Assembly: GCA_036557885.1 (NCBI GenBank)
Contig: DATBGS010000020.1
Location: forward strand, 1-27,874
DNA: 27,874 nt
From: DATBGS01 sp036557885
GTDB lineage: Bacteria > Chloroflexota > Ktedonobacteria > Ktedonobacterales > DATBGS01
Reading direction: 5' to 3'
Below the pieces are notes generated by a model that did no database searches, had not been told where the DNA came from, and was given only the letters and a program-made list of their open reading frames with translations. Both the position numbers and the translations under genes were made by a program. This document shows, one piece after another, positions 1-7,706 of the stretch; position 1 is the stretch's first letter, and every line of letters starts with the position of its first letter.

Positions 1-105
1 GTCCGCCTCATAGGGGTCCGTCTCATCTTCCGGCGCAAGCGGGTAGTCCCATTGCACCCCTAAGCGTTTGAACAGCGCCTCCAACTCCTGTTCCCAGTTG
101 GACAT
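1..105 (-). CDS. N-terminal part of an unrecognised acidic protein (truncated by window edge)
   Basis: An open frame begins at an ATG (complement of 103-105) and is still open at base 1, giving 35 residues. It starts MSNWEQELEALFKRLG and becomes rich in Asp and Glu near the edge. A good ribosome site, GGAGG, lies about ten bases upstream (complement of 115-119), which supports both the frame and the start. Too little is present to name a family. The short helix rich in Glu and Leu followed by an acidic stretch would fit a small cytoplasmic protein. A possible promoter lies at 167-195. Confidence 0.6.
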   Translation of the reverse strand, partial: MSNWEQELEALFKRLGVQWDYPLAPEDETDPYEAD

Positions 106-166
106 GCGTGGTGTTCCTCCCTCGCTTCACGAGCCTTCCAGTGGGTTCTCTTCTCCTGGCCTGCCC

Positions 167-195
167 AGTCTACCATAGCAGCCCCCTCTTGTCGA
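167..195 (-). promoter_or_regulatory. possible sigma-70 promoter for the truncated gene
   Basis: On the minus strand TCGACA (complement of 190-195) and TAGACT (complement of 167-172) are separated by 17 bases. The first matches five and the second four of the six consensus positions. The site lies about 60 bases upstream of the ribosome site of the left-edge gene. The match is moderate only. Confidence 0.35.
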
Positions 196-296
196 AACCT
201 CATGTGGCTTTTGCCCTGGTCAAAACATCCAAAATAGCCAACTTTGGCAGCCTGGCTGGCACGTTGCCTTGTCATAATGACCTGCTCAAGAAAAAG

Positions 297-333
297 AATG
301 TTGGGCCACACAACAGTCATGTGGCCCAACATT
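297..333 (-). terminator. intrinsic terminator of the ROK-tldD-tldE operon
   Basis: A perfect 14-bp inverted repeat (AATGTTGGGCCACA at 297-310, its complement at 320-333) has a nine-base loop. Read on the minus strand the hairpin is followed at once by CTTTTTCTT (complement of 288-296). It lies 15 bases after the stop codon of the minus-strand tldE-like gene. The plus-strand side lacks a T run, so it acts mainly on the minus strand. Confidence 0.88.
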
Positions 334-347
334 GCTTTCCCATCCTC

Positions 348-1685
348 TCAATGATCTGTTAAACCGGTAAAGGTAAACTTCCCAGAGCGTATCGCTGGCG
401 CCACCACTGTCGTATAATCGCGCACTTGAACACGGTGACGGCTGATCGCTTCCACTGCGCCCAGGGTTTCCAGAATGCTTTGGGTAAAGCGAAAGTTCTT
501 CACCGGCCTGACCAACTCGCCATGTTCAATCAGGAACGTGCCATCGCGTGTCATGCCCGTAAAAAGCGTCTTCACGGGATGTACCATATTGCAATAATGA
601 AAGCGCGTGACATACACGCCGCGCTCAATCCCTTGAAAAAGGTCTTCACGGCTGGCATCGCCAGCCGCCATGAGCAAGTTGACCGGGTAAGGGCCAAACG
701 TATTGGGCGCGGGCAGCGCGTGCCCGGTGTTTTCCTTGCCCTCGCGGTTCGCCGTAAACGAATCATAGGGCACGGCACGCGCCACACCCCTGTCGATCAT
801 CGCCAGGCGCTGCTTGGGCACACCCTCGAAATCAAAAGCCATTGGCAGCCCATTGGGGTCAAACGCATCATCATAAATCGAAACATCTTGCGAGACAATC
901 TGCTCCCCAAAGTGGCCGTTCATAAAGCTGCGTTCTTCCTGCACCGCCAGCGCCGACAACCCCATAAACGCCAGATACTGCAACATCTCCCCAACCGCGT
1001 AGCTATCCAGCACTACCCGATACTCACCTACCGGCAATTCAGAGGGATTCCGGCTCTTCTGCGCCTTCTCCACTGCTTCGGTTGCCATCGCGTCAAAATC
1101 AAACGAACTGGCATCCATCGAGACGCGCTGCACATACCCTGAGCCATCGGCGTCAGCCATCACCACTGCGTGAAACTCGGCCTCGGTTGAACGTTGGTGC
1201 GCAAAGACGCCCAGGGAATTCGCCACTGCCGTTTGCTGCACCAGCGTCTCAAACGCGCCCGCCGACTCGTACCCCTTCTCCCTCGCCCGGTCTACTACCA
1301 CCTTCACCCCCTGCGCCCGCTCTTCTGGCCCAAAAGCCGCTGTATGCTCGTTATAGCCCTGAACCGGGGTGATTGGCTGCGGTCCTGGCAGCGACTTAAA
1401 CTCCGGGTTTTCAGGCTGAACGCTGGCAATAGTCAGCGCGCGATTGACCACATCGCGCAACGACGCATCATCCAGCTTATTGGTGCTTGCCACCCCAATT
1501 CTGTTGCCCAGCACCGCCCGCACACTCACTGATCTGTTTGTCTCGGCCACATGCTGATGAATATAGTTATTGGCAAAGCGCGTCAGCGAACGATCAGTAC
1601 CAAAGAACAGCACCTCTGTTTGGGTGGCCCTGGAAAAGCCCAGGATTTTTTCCACTAACACCTGGACTTCATGCTCTTCCAGCAT
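348..1685 (-). CDS. pmbA: TldE/PmbA-family metalloprotease-like protein
   Basis: A 445-residue member of the TldD/PmbA family. Its best relative is the TldE/PmbA partner, because it lacks the HExxxH zinc motif found in the neighbouring TldD. Known family role: TldD and TldE form a heterodimeric cytoplasmic protease acting on unfolded or modified peptides (microcin B17 maturation, CcdA degradation). Family features visible here are the early FFGTDRSLTRFANNYIHQ region, the central DFEGVPKQR segment and a C-terminal part with LFTGMTRDGTFLIEHGE and PVKNFRFTQSI. The ATG at 1685 is preferred over one eight codons upstream because GGAGGAGAA sits just before it. It is the last gene of the operon, 55 bases after tldD, and is followed by a terminator. 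Confidence 0.92.
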   Translation of the reverse strand: MLEEHEVQVLVEKILGFSRATQTEVLFFGTDRSLTRFANNYIHQHVAETNRSVSVRAVLGNRIGVASTNKLDDASLRDVVNRALTIASVQPENPEFKSLPGPQPITPVQGYNEHTAAFGPEERAQGVKVVVDRAREKGYESAGAFETLVQQTAVANSLGVFAHQRSTEAEFHAVVMADADGSGYVQRVSMDASSFDFDAMATEAVEKAQKSRNPSELPVGEYRVVLDSYAVGEMLQYLAFMGLSALAVQEERSFMNGHFGEQIVSQDVSIYDDAFDPNGLPMAFDFEGVPKQRLAMIDRGVARAVPYDSFTANREGKENTGHALPAPNTFGPYPVNLLMAAGDASREDLFQGIERGVYVTRFHYCNMVHPVKTLFTGMTRDGTFLIEHGELVRPVKNFRFTQSILETLGAVEAISRHRVQVRDYTTVVAPAIRSGKFTFTGLTDH

Positions 1686-1740
1686 AACTTCTCCTCCTGC
1701 TCCGCTCATATTCTTCTGATGCTCTCCTGCTCACGCCTGC

Positions 1741-3189
1741 CTATTCCCCCCACTTCCCCACACCCACCTGCACATTGCGAAAACGAGCCGGGGCCGCTCC
1801 ATGTCCGGTGCGCATCACCTGCATTGGCTCGCCTTTACCGCAGTTGGGCGTCCCCCAGACCACCCAATCATCGCAAACCGCATCGCAGCTTCCCCAGAAC
1901 TGCGGCGTAATGCCCGTGTACGTGCAATTCTTGAGCATAGCCCCCAGCTTGCCGTTCTTGATCTCCCAGCCAATCTCCGTCCCAAACTGAAAGTTCAGGC
2001 GGCGGTCATCAATACTCCAACTGCGATTGGTGCAAAGGTACAATCCATCGGCGGTATCGGCAATCAAATCTTCCAGCTTCCAGATACCGGGCACCAGGCT
2101 CACGTTGGTCATGCGTATCATCGGCAGCCGATTCCAGCTATCTGCACGCACGCAGCCATTGCTCACCAGCCCCAGGTCCGGCGCAGTATCGCGCGACATC
2201 AGGTAGCCGCTAAAGATGCCAGCCTTCACAATATCGGTGCGTTGAGCGGGCACGCCCTCGTCATCCCAGCCAAACGTCCCCAGGCCGCCCGGTGTAGTGG
2301 CGTCGGCCACAATATTCACCGCATCTGACCCGTAGCGAAAATTCGTGCCTAACTTATCGGTGGTGAGAAAACTCTTGCCGACAAAGCCCGCTTCCATCCC
2401 CAGCACGCGATCAAGTTCAATGGGATGCCCGCACGACTCGTGAATCTGAAGCGCCGTCTGCGGCCCATCCAGAATAATCGTCATGATGCCAGAGGGGCAT
2501 TGCTTGGCCGTCAGCAGCTTGACCGCTTCTTCTCCAATGCGCTGCCCATGCTCCGGCAGATTCATCGCCTCCACAAACTCATAGCCCGCCGTCCCAGCCT
2601 GACGCCCAAACGAATTGGGATACGAGCGCTGCTGAATCTCGCCCTCGCCCACCGCCTCAGCCGTAATCGCCGCGCCGCTATCATAAAGCGTTTGTTCGAC
2701 AATGCTACCTTCGGAACTGGCAAAGAGCTTCTGCTCGCGGCCAAATTCCATGTTGCCGGTGGCGATACTCACACCCTTCACCGAGCGCATGGCCTCATCT
2801 GCGCGCAGTAGCAAGCCCACTTTTTCTTCTAAAGGGACGGTAAACGGATCGCGTTTGAGCGGAGTGACATAGGTGCCACGCTGCGGGGGCAACGGCGAAA
2901 GGCGCGGCGGTTTGCCGCCCACCAGCGCGCTAGCCTTGGCGATGCTGACCGCCTGGGCTGCGATGTGCTGCGCCTCCTTGAGGTCCAGACGGGCGCTGCT
3001 CGCAAATCCCCAGGCTCCATTGACAATCACGCGCACATTAAAGCCGCTGTCCACGCTGCTGGAAAGCGCGTCCACCCGCCCATTTTTGACCGCAATAGAC
3101 TCAACCGTACGCTCCATCACCCGCACATCCGCATAGGAAGCGCCAAGTTGCAGCGCAATATTGAGCGCAGTGTTTGCCAGGTCTTGCAT
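1741..3189 (-). CDS. tldD: TldD-family zinc metalloprotease
   Basis: A 482-residue TldD homologue of normal family length. The zinc-binding motif is HESCGHPIELD, with His250, Glu251 and His255, and the third expected ligand is Cys450 in the conserved CGKGEP segment. The following GHGAAPARFRNVQVG stretch is also a family signature. The N-terminal 200 residues form the alpha/beta domain that pairs with TldE. The active site is therefore intact, while the partner encoded downstream carries none, which matches the known asymmetric TldD/TldE dimer. It lies 19 bases downstream of a ROK kinase gene and is followed by the tldE-like gene. The substrate is unknown; no peptide-modification gene or precursor peptide is seen nearby. 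Confidence 0.95.
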   Translation of the reverse strand: MQDLANTALNIALQLGASYADVRVMERTVESIAVKNGRVDALSSSVDSGFNVRVIVNGAWGFASSARLDLKEAQHIAAQAVSIAKASALVGGKPPRLSPLPPQRGTYVTPLKRDPFTVPLEEKVGLLLRADEAMRSVKGVSIATGNMEFGREQKLFASSEGSIVEQTLYDSGAAITAEAVGEGEIQQRSYPNSFGRQAGTAGYEFVEAMNLPEHGQRIGEEAVKLLTAKQCPSGIMTIILDGPQTALQIHESCGHPIELDRVLGMEAGFVGKSFLTTDKLGTNFRYGSDAVNIVADATTPGGLGTFGWDDEGVPAQRTDIVKAGIFSGYLMSRDTAPDLGLVSNGCVRADSWNRLPMIRMTNVSLVPGIWKLEDLIADTADGLYLCTNRSWSIDDRRLNFQFGTEIGWEIKNGKLGAMLKNCTYTGITPQFWGSCDAVCDDWVVWGTPNCGKGEPMQVMRTGHGAAPARFRNVQVGVGKWGE

Positions 3190-3208
3190 CGTTTCTTTCC
3201 TTCCTGCA

Positions 3209-4246
3209 CTAAATATCCTGAAGGGCCAACGCTACCGCCCCTTTGAGCGTCGCATCACTGCCTAAAGCCGAGGGAAGTATCTTGATGGGTTCAGTAAGTG
3301 GGCGCAGGCACAGCGGCGGCACCATCTGACGCAGCGGCTCAAAGAGCAGATCACCTGCCAGCGCAACGGCCCCTCCGACAATAATCATCCCAGGGTCCAA
3401 CACATTGACCAGATTCGCAACGCTGATCGCCAGATAATGCAGCGCCTCGCCAATCACCCGCTGAGCAATAGGGTCGCCTGCGTCAGCAATCCGAAAGACC
3501 TGCTCAACGGTCATCGCTTCAGCACGCCCACCCGTCACCCGTCGAATCGCCTCCTCCGTCTCCGGGTATTCCACCGACACCCCAATCATGGTACGAACGA
3601 TAGCCTGAGCCGAAGCGATGGCTTCCAGATGGCCGCGCCGCCCGCAGGGGCACAGTGGGCCATCCTCTTTGACCATCGTATGGCCTATCTCCCCAGCCAT
3701 CGTAGTGGCCCCATGATATATCGCATTATTGAGCAGAATCCCTGCACCGATGCCCCGCCCCAGGCCAATATACACCAGATTGTGTTCGCCAACGCCAGCC
3801 CCAAAGGTGGCCTCGCCAATCGCTGCGGCGTTGGCGTCGTTCTCCACAATTGCTGGAATCTTACAGGCTTGCTCCAGCAGGTCTTTCAGCGGCAGGTTCT
3901 CCCATCCCTGCGCGCGAGACATCGCCCGCACCGACCCGCGCCGCGCATCTATCGGCGCGCCCACTGCCACCCCACACCGTAACACGCGCTGACCTTTCAG
4001 CCGGTCTGGAGTACACGTTTCGCTGATCATCTGTTGGAGCAATGTGACGGCCTCCTGCCCATCAGGTGGAAGATGCTGCTGCTTGCGGGTGTGATAAACG
4101 ATCTGCCCATGCAAATTAGCGAGCGCAACCGATTGACGCATGCCGCTGTTGCTGATTTCCACACCCAGCACGTATCCCTGAGTTGCCATAACCGTTGGAT
4201 GACCATGACTGATATGCTGCTCATGTTCTTGCCAGGTCTGGTTCAT
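3209..4246 (-). CDS. ROK-family sugar kinase
   Basis: A 345-residue ROK (repressor, ORF, kinase) protein without a DNA-binding N-terminus, so a kinase such as glucokinase is more likely than a repressor. Asp137 in ENDANAAAIGE is the expected catalytic base. The phosphate loop reads GLGRGIGAGI. The zinc site is present but altered: His189 (GEIGHTMV), Cys199 and Cys201 are in place, while the last Cys of the usual CxCGxxGC motif is His206 (CPCGRRGHLE). The start at 4246 is chosen because AGGAGGGTCAAT lies directly upstream; the frame is open 25 codons further but has no better site. It is the first gene of the operon with tldD and the tldE-like gene. The sugar substrate cannot be read from the sequence. 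Confidence 0.9.
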   Translation of the reverse strand: MNQTWQEHEQHISHGHPTVMATQGYVLGVEISNSGMRQSVALANLHGQIVYHTRKQQHLPPDGQEAVTLLQQMISETCTPDRLKGQRVLRCGVAVGAPIDARRGSVRAMSRAQGWENLPLKDLLEQACKIPAIVENDANAAAIGEATFGAGVGEHNLVYIGLGRGIGAGILLNNAIYHGATTMAGEIGHTMVKEDGPLCPCGRRGHLEAIASAQAIVRTMIGVSVEYPETEEAIRRVTGGRAEAMTVEQVFRIADAGDPIAQRVIGEALHYLAISVANLVNVLDPGMIIVGGAVALAGDLLFEPLRQMVPPLCLRPLTEPIKILPSALGSDATLKGAVALALQDI

Positions 4247-4351
4247 ATTGACCCTCCTGTGCGAGTTCAGGGCACGGGACAACCATTCTTCACTTTCCTC
4301 ACAGAAGCGGGGAAAATTCACCTACCCAAACACATACTGCATCCTGTGGGC

Positions 4352-4374
4352 CGAGAACATTTGCCTTGTTCTCG
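4352..4374. promoter_or_regulatory. 8-bp inverted repeat in the leader of the ROK-tldD operon
   Basis: CGAGAACA (4352-4359) and TGTTCTCG (4367-4374) form a perfect inverted repeat with a seven-base spacer. This is the geometry of a dimeric repressor operator. It lies about 105 bases upstream of the ROK start and downstream of the likely transcription start near 4441. No regulator gene is adjacent. An RNA hairpin in the leader is the alternative. Confidence 0.45.
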
Positions 4375-4447
4375 TCACGCGCCAGAAGGAAGGTGGGACA
4401 GCGTGCTACCGGGCGGTTTAGCTTACTCTTGAGCTAGCGATACTGCA

Positions 4448-4456
4448 AGTATAACA
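4448..4456 (-). promoter_or_regulatory. extended -10 promoter of the ROK-tldD-tldE operon
   Basis: The minus strand reads TGTTATACT (complement of 4448-4456), an extended -10 with TATACT matching five of six consensus positions. No -35 match is present at the right distance. A palindrome occupies that place instead, which suggests an activator or repressor site. The 5' leader would be about 195 bases. Confidence 0.5.
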
Positions 4457-4474
4457 TAGGTTTAAATTCCCCTG

Positions 4475-4492
4475 CCTGTTCTTAAGGACAGG
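4475..4492. promoter_or_regulatory. 18-bp near-perfect palindrome between divergent promoters
   Basis: CCTGTTCTTAAGGACAGG is an 18-bp palindrome with one mismatched pair (4480 against 4487) around CTTAAG. It covers the -35 position of the minus-strand promoter at 4448-4456 and lies about 50 bases upstream of the -10 of the plus-strand transporter gene. It could serve both genes. Confidence 0.45.
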
Positions 4493-4541
4493 GCACACAA
4501 TGGCTTGTGGAGATCACCTCTGGAATTAAGCGGGGAAACTC

Positions 4542-4550
4542 TGATATAGT
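4542..4550 (+). promoter_or_regulatory. extended -10 promoter giving a near-leaderless transporter mRNA
   Basis: TGATATAGT contains TATAGT (4545-4550), five of six consensus positions, with the upstream TG of an extended -10. The -35 region is weak. The ATG of the EamA gene begins 11 bases after the end of the -10 and no Shine-Dalgarno sequence lies between them, so translation probably begins within a few bases of the transcript end. Confidence 0.5.
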
Positions 4551-4560
4551 ATGCTGTACT

Positions 4561-5484
4561 ATGACGATCAAACCGGCAGCAACAACGCAAACTACCGCCC
4601 CTCCCTCGTCCACACGCGTCTGGACCGCGCGGGCCATACTGGGCTTTGCTCTGATCACCCTGATCTGGGGATCATTTTCTGTGGCAGCCAAAGTCGGGGT
4701 GCAAAGCGTCCCCCCGTTGCTCCTGGGAGGACTCCGTTTTACTCTGGCGGGCGCTATTCTGTTTGGCGTTTCGCTGGCGCGCCATGAGAAAATTCTGCTG
4801 CCTCGCACCCAGTTGTTGAGGGTGGTGTTGCTCTCGTTCTTAACCGTGAGCCTTTCTAATGCTGCTTTTTTCTGGGCAATTCAATATGCTCCAGCAGGCA
4901 CATTAACCACCATCTGGGCTACCGCTCCCATCTTCACCACGTTATTCAACAGCGGGGCAAGCAATGAAGCACGTGGCTGGCGTCTCATCTTGAGTCTGGC
5001 AATTGGACTGGGCGGCGTGGGGCTGGTCTTTTTGGATAAGCTTGGTGTTGGCTCTGGTCTGGCAATCGCGGCTGATAGCGCCGTTCTGGTATCAGCAGCG
5101 GTCTATGGCCTGGGGATGCGCGTAGCTAAAAACGCATTGGGTGCCCTTCCCGTCCTTCAACTGAGTGCCTGGCAACTCCTGCTCGGCGGCCTCATCATTG
5201 CAACAGCGAGCGTCCTGTTTGAGCGCGGGCAGCCTGTAGATTGGACGCCGCTTAGCGTCGGTATCCTTTTCTACATGATTCTCATCACCGGCAGCCTGGC
5301 CTCAGTGCTCACCTTCTGGCTGATCAAGCGCATTGGCACCATCCGCACTACCTATAATTCATTTTTGGTTCCTGGGCTGGCGCTTTTCCTGGGGCATCTG
5401 CTGCTTGGCGAGCCAATTACGCTGCCAAAAGTGGCGGGAATGGTCCTGGTGATCGGGGGATTAGCACTCGTCGGGCGCAGTTGA
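4561..5484 (+). CDS. EamA/DMT-superfamily membrane transporter
   Basis: A 307-residue integral membrane protein of the drug/metabolite transporter superfamily (10 helices, two repeated EamA halves). The first half begins near residue 25 with the helix ALITLIWGSFSVAAK, a typical EamA opening. The second begins near residue 180. The motif AIQYAPAGTLTTIWATAPIF in the first half and the FWLIKRIGTIRTTYNSFLVPGLALFLG helices of the second half are family hallmarks. Such proteins export or import small metabolites by proton coupling, and the substrate cannot be inferred. The ATG at 4561 is chosen because of the -10 at 4545-4550; an upstream ATG at 4507 would precede the promoter. The last 24 bases overlap the end of scpA on the other strand. 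Confidence 0.88.
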   Translation: MTIKPAATTQTTAPPSSTRVWTARAILGFALITLIWGSFSVAAKVGVQSVPPLLLGGLRFTLAGAILFGVSLARHEKILLPRTQLLRVVLLSFLTVSLSNAAFFWAIQYAPAGTLTTIWATAPIFTTLFNSGASNEARGWRLILSLAIGLGGVGLVFLDKLGVGSGLAIAADSAVLVSAAVYGLGMRVAKNALGALPVLQLSAWQLLLGGLIIATASVLFERGQPVDWTPLSVGILFYMILITGSLASVLTFWLIKRIGTIRTTYNSFLVPGLALFLGHLLLGEPITLPKVAGMVLVIGGLALVGRS

Positions 5485-6417
5485 GGGGTCAGCGCCATCT
5501 TGTGGGAGCGATTCTGGGGGCGATTCGCCAGCATCTTTTCGTTGGAGAGACGAATCAGAAGGAGGCGACTCAGAAGTAGACGCATCGGAAGCAGGAGGGC
5601 GAGCGACAGGCAACAGCAAGATGGGCGCAAACAGCCCTTCCTGTGCCACCAGGATGCGCTCCTGATGCCACAATTCAAGTACAGCCAGGAACGTCACGAC
5701 CACCTCAAGCCGCGACTCGGCCAGCCGCAGCAGCTCCTCAAATTGCACACGCCCATGCGCAGCCAGCCCCGCCTCGATCTCAGCAATTTTATCGCTGACC
5801 CGCACCACCGGCAGAGGCAGCGGCTCTGGCTGAGCGCGCCGCCGCTCTTCCAGCACCCGGCGGAAGGCCGCAGCAAGCGCCTCTACCTCCAACCCAACCA
5901 GCTTTGGCCGCGCCCATGTCACCTGATCTGCTGGAGGGCTGATTGGCCCCGGACGAGGAAAGCTCATTAAGCCCGCCGCTTCGCGTTCGCGCAGCAGTTT
6001 GGCAATTTCCTTTGCCAGCTTGTATTCCAGCAGGTGACGGCGCAGTTCCTCGGCCTCCGCCATAGCCTCATTCGCTTCCGAAATATCTTCTTCCCTGGCT
6101 GGTTGTGGAAGCAGGCTGCGCGACTTGATAAAGAGGAGCTTGGCGCCAATTGTAATAAACTCAGCCAGACGCGCCATTGGTGGTTCTTCGTCCGGCCAGT
6201 TGCGCACATACTCAATAAATTGATCTGTTACTGCAACCAGCGAGATCGTCGTAATCTCCATCTGGCGACGCTCGATCAGATGGAGCAACAAATCTAGCGG
6301 GCCATCAAAGCTGGGCAGATGCACATGATACGGAGAAGCATCGCCAGAGCCGCGCGCATCGCCCGCCTGAGTTATCCCACCAGATTTAGCTCCATTTGCC
6401 TCTTCAAGCGTTGCCAT
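5461..6417 (-). CDS. scpA: segregation and condensation protein A
   Basis: A 318-residue ScpA, the kleisin that with ScpB and SMC forms the bacterial condensin. The N-terminal signature FDGPLDLLLHLIERRQMEITTIS begins near residue 37, followed by the FIEYV and LAEFITIGAKLLFIKSRSLLP segments that bind the SMC neck. The C-terminal winged helix is near residues 210-275 (VRVSDKIAEIEAGL, then VVVTFLAVLELWHQERI). An extra proline-, serine- and acid-rich tail of about 45 residues follows. It is the last gene of a minus-strand operon, 12 bases after the HD-domain gene. Its 3' end overlaps the convergent transporter gene by 24 bases. No scpB is present beside it. Confidence 0.95.
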   Translation of the reverse strand: MATLEEANGAKSGGITQAGDARGSGDASPYHVHLPSFDGPLDLLLHLIERRQMEITTISLVAVTDQFIEYVRNWPDEEPPMARLAEFITIGAKLLFIKSRSLLPQPAREEDISEANEAMAEAEELRRHLLEYKLAKEIAKLLREREAAGLMSFPRPGPISPPADQVTWARPKLVGLEVEALAAAFRRVLEERRRAQPEPLPLPVVRVSDKIAEIEAGLAAHGRVQFEELLRLAESRLEVVVTFLAVLELWHQERILVAQEGLFAPILLLPVARPPASDASTSESPPSDSSLQRKDAGESPPESLPQDGADPSTAPDEC

Positions 6418-6429
6418 TGTCTCGCCTAT

Positions 6430-6933
6430 CTAGCTCTGGTCATCTACAGCATGCAGCGCCGCCGCAGGCCCCTGCGGGTCATGATGCGTACGAATGAACA
6501 GCACCACCCGCTCCGAAACACCCACTGCTGCCGCCAGATCAGCGCCAATGGCTGCGTGGTGCCAGGCAACATAAAAAGGGCGACGCCAGCGAGAAGCGGG
6601 AGAAGATGCGAGCCAGCGAAGCAGGCAAGGGGCAAGTGCGCGCAGCAGCACAATCGTTGGGCGCATCCAGAACCGAACCCGCCCATCACCTTTACCTACA
6701 TCATGCAGCAGCGCCGCTGCCAGAAGATCTCGATCAACACATCCCTGTGCCTGGAGGGTGGCGCACACATTTAAACAGTGGCGCTGATCGCCTATCGTCA
6801 TCGTCGCAAATAAGGCGCATGCTGGTGCCGGAAGCAGCGTTGCAATGAATGCCTGATCTTCTGGCTGCACATGTGCCGAAAGTCTGCGCCAAACCTGCGA
6901 GACGCGATAAACCGCGCGCACCCCATATCCCAT
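6430..6933 (-). CDS. small HD-domain phosphohydrolase-like protein
   Basis: A 167-residue protein with the HD metal-dependent phosphohydrolase pattern: His52 (GDQRHCLNV), the His77-Asp78 pair in AALLHDVGKGDG, and later histidines in WHHAAIGADLA and IRTHHD. HD proteins cleave phosphate esters of nucleotides or second messengers; no further domain shows which. The middle contains a hydrophobic segment (IVLLRALAPCLLRWLA) that may touch the membrane. The ATG at 6933 shares one base with the stop codon of the upstream protease gene (TGATG), so translation is probably coupled, and no Shine-Dalgarno is seen. A TTG one codon earlier is an alternative. ScpA follows after 12 bases. Confidence 0.82.
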   Translation of the reverse strand: MGYGVRAVYRVSQVWRRLSAHVQPEDQAFIATLLPAPACALFATMTIGDQRHCLNVCATLQAQGCVDRDLLAAALLHDVGKGDGRVRFWMRPTIVLLRALAPCLLRWLASSPASRWRRPFYVAWHHAAIGADLAAAVGVSERVVLFIRTHHDPQGPAAALHAVDDQS

Positions 6934-7694
6934 CAAATTAACGGAAAAATCACCAGATAGAAAGGACTGACCACTGACGAAGAAATCGCATCCACTCCCC
7001 GGAATATCCAGTACGTCGGAGTAATGACCTGCAACTCAGCATTACCAGTAAGATTGATCAGCATAGGCAGCAAGAAAATCACCGCCAGCAGAATCAACTC
7101 CATATACGGTTCGGCACGACGAAATCCAACGGCCTGACGGCTTGGCAAGAGCGCAAAGACTATCTTATACCCATCCAGTGGATACAACGGAATCAGATGA
7201 AAGAGGCTTAGCCCAATATTCACCAGCATAAACGCAAATAAGAGCTGTTCGCCGCGCAGCGCCCACCAGGGCAGTGGCCCTGCGGCGCATTGCAACCCTT
7301 GGGCACCCTGGAGACAGGTACTGATAACTTCTGTGAAATGCGCCTGTGGAATGGCCTGGAGCGCAAAACCACAGCCAAGGCCCAACAGCAGATTGGACAG
7401 CGGCCCGGCCAGCGCTACCAGAATCATCCCAACGTTTGGCCCAAGTCGTAACTTCAGCGCGTCAAAGCGCACCGGCTTTCCCCAACCCAGGGGCAAAGCA
7501 GAAAGAAAAGCCAGGACAAGCGCCACCATCCCACCCATCGGGGCCATCTGGTTGAGTGGATTGAGGCTGAGTCTCCCATCATTGCGCGGCCCATCATCTC
7601 CCAGGAGAAGCGCCACGAGCGCGTGCGCCGACTCATGAATGCTGATACTTATCACAAAAGCGACAAAGAGCATCGCAATGAAAATGATGTTCAT
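6933..7694 (-). CDS. site-2 protease family membrane metalloprotease (M50)
   Basis: A 253-residue polytopic membrane protein of the short M50 type without PDZ domain. The zinc motif HESAH is in the first helix (His20, Glu21, His24). The second catalytic motif is LYPLDGYK with Asp174. Between them is the family NPLNQMAPMGG loop, and about six helices are predicted by eye. Such proteins cut membrane-embedded segments, for example in regulated release of transcription factors. This short class is often encoded next to scpA, as here. The Shine-Dalgarno AAGGGGGCG precedes the ATG. It follows a tiny lysine-rich ORF by 12 bases and overlaps the HD gene start by one base. Confidence 0.92.
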   Translation of the reverse strand: MNIIFIAMLFVAFVISISIHESAHALVALLLGDDGPRNDGRLSLNPLNQMAPMGGMVALVLAFLSALPLGWGKPVRFDALKLRLGPNVGMILVALAGPLSNLLLGLGCGFALQAIPQAHFTEVISTCLQGAQGLQCAAGPLPWWALRGEQLLFAFMLVNIGLSLFHLIPLYPLDGYKIVFALLPSRQAVGFRRAEPYMELILLAVIFLLPMLINLTGNAELQVITPTYWIFRGVDAISSSVVSPFYLVIFPLI

Positions 7695-7706
7695 ACGCCC
7701 CCTTGC

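Noticed and set aside
108..362. Plus-strand 84-codon frame in the left intergenic region
   Set aside because: It crosses the terminator hairpin of the minus-strand operon, has no ribosome site and no protein-like pattern.
426..1142. Plus-strand 238-codon frame opposite the tldE-like gene
   Set aside because: Shadow of the real gene; composition is rich in Arg, His and Gln, and no ribosome site or motif is present.
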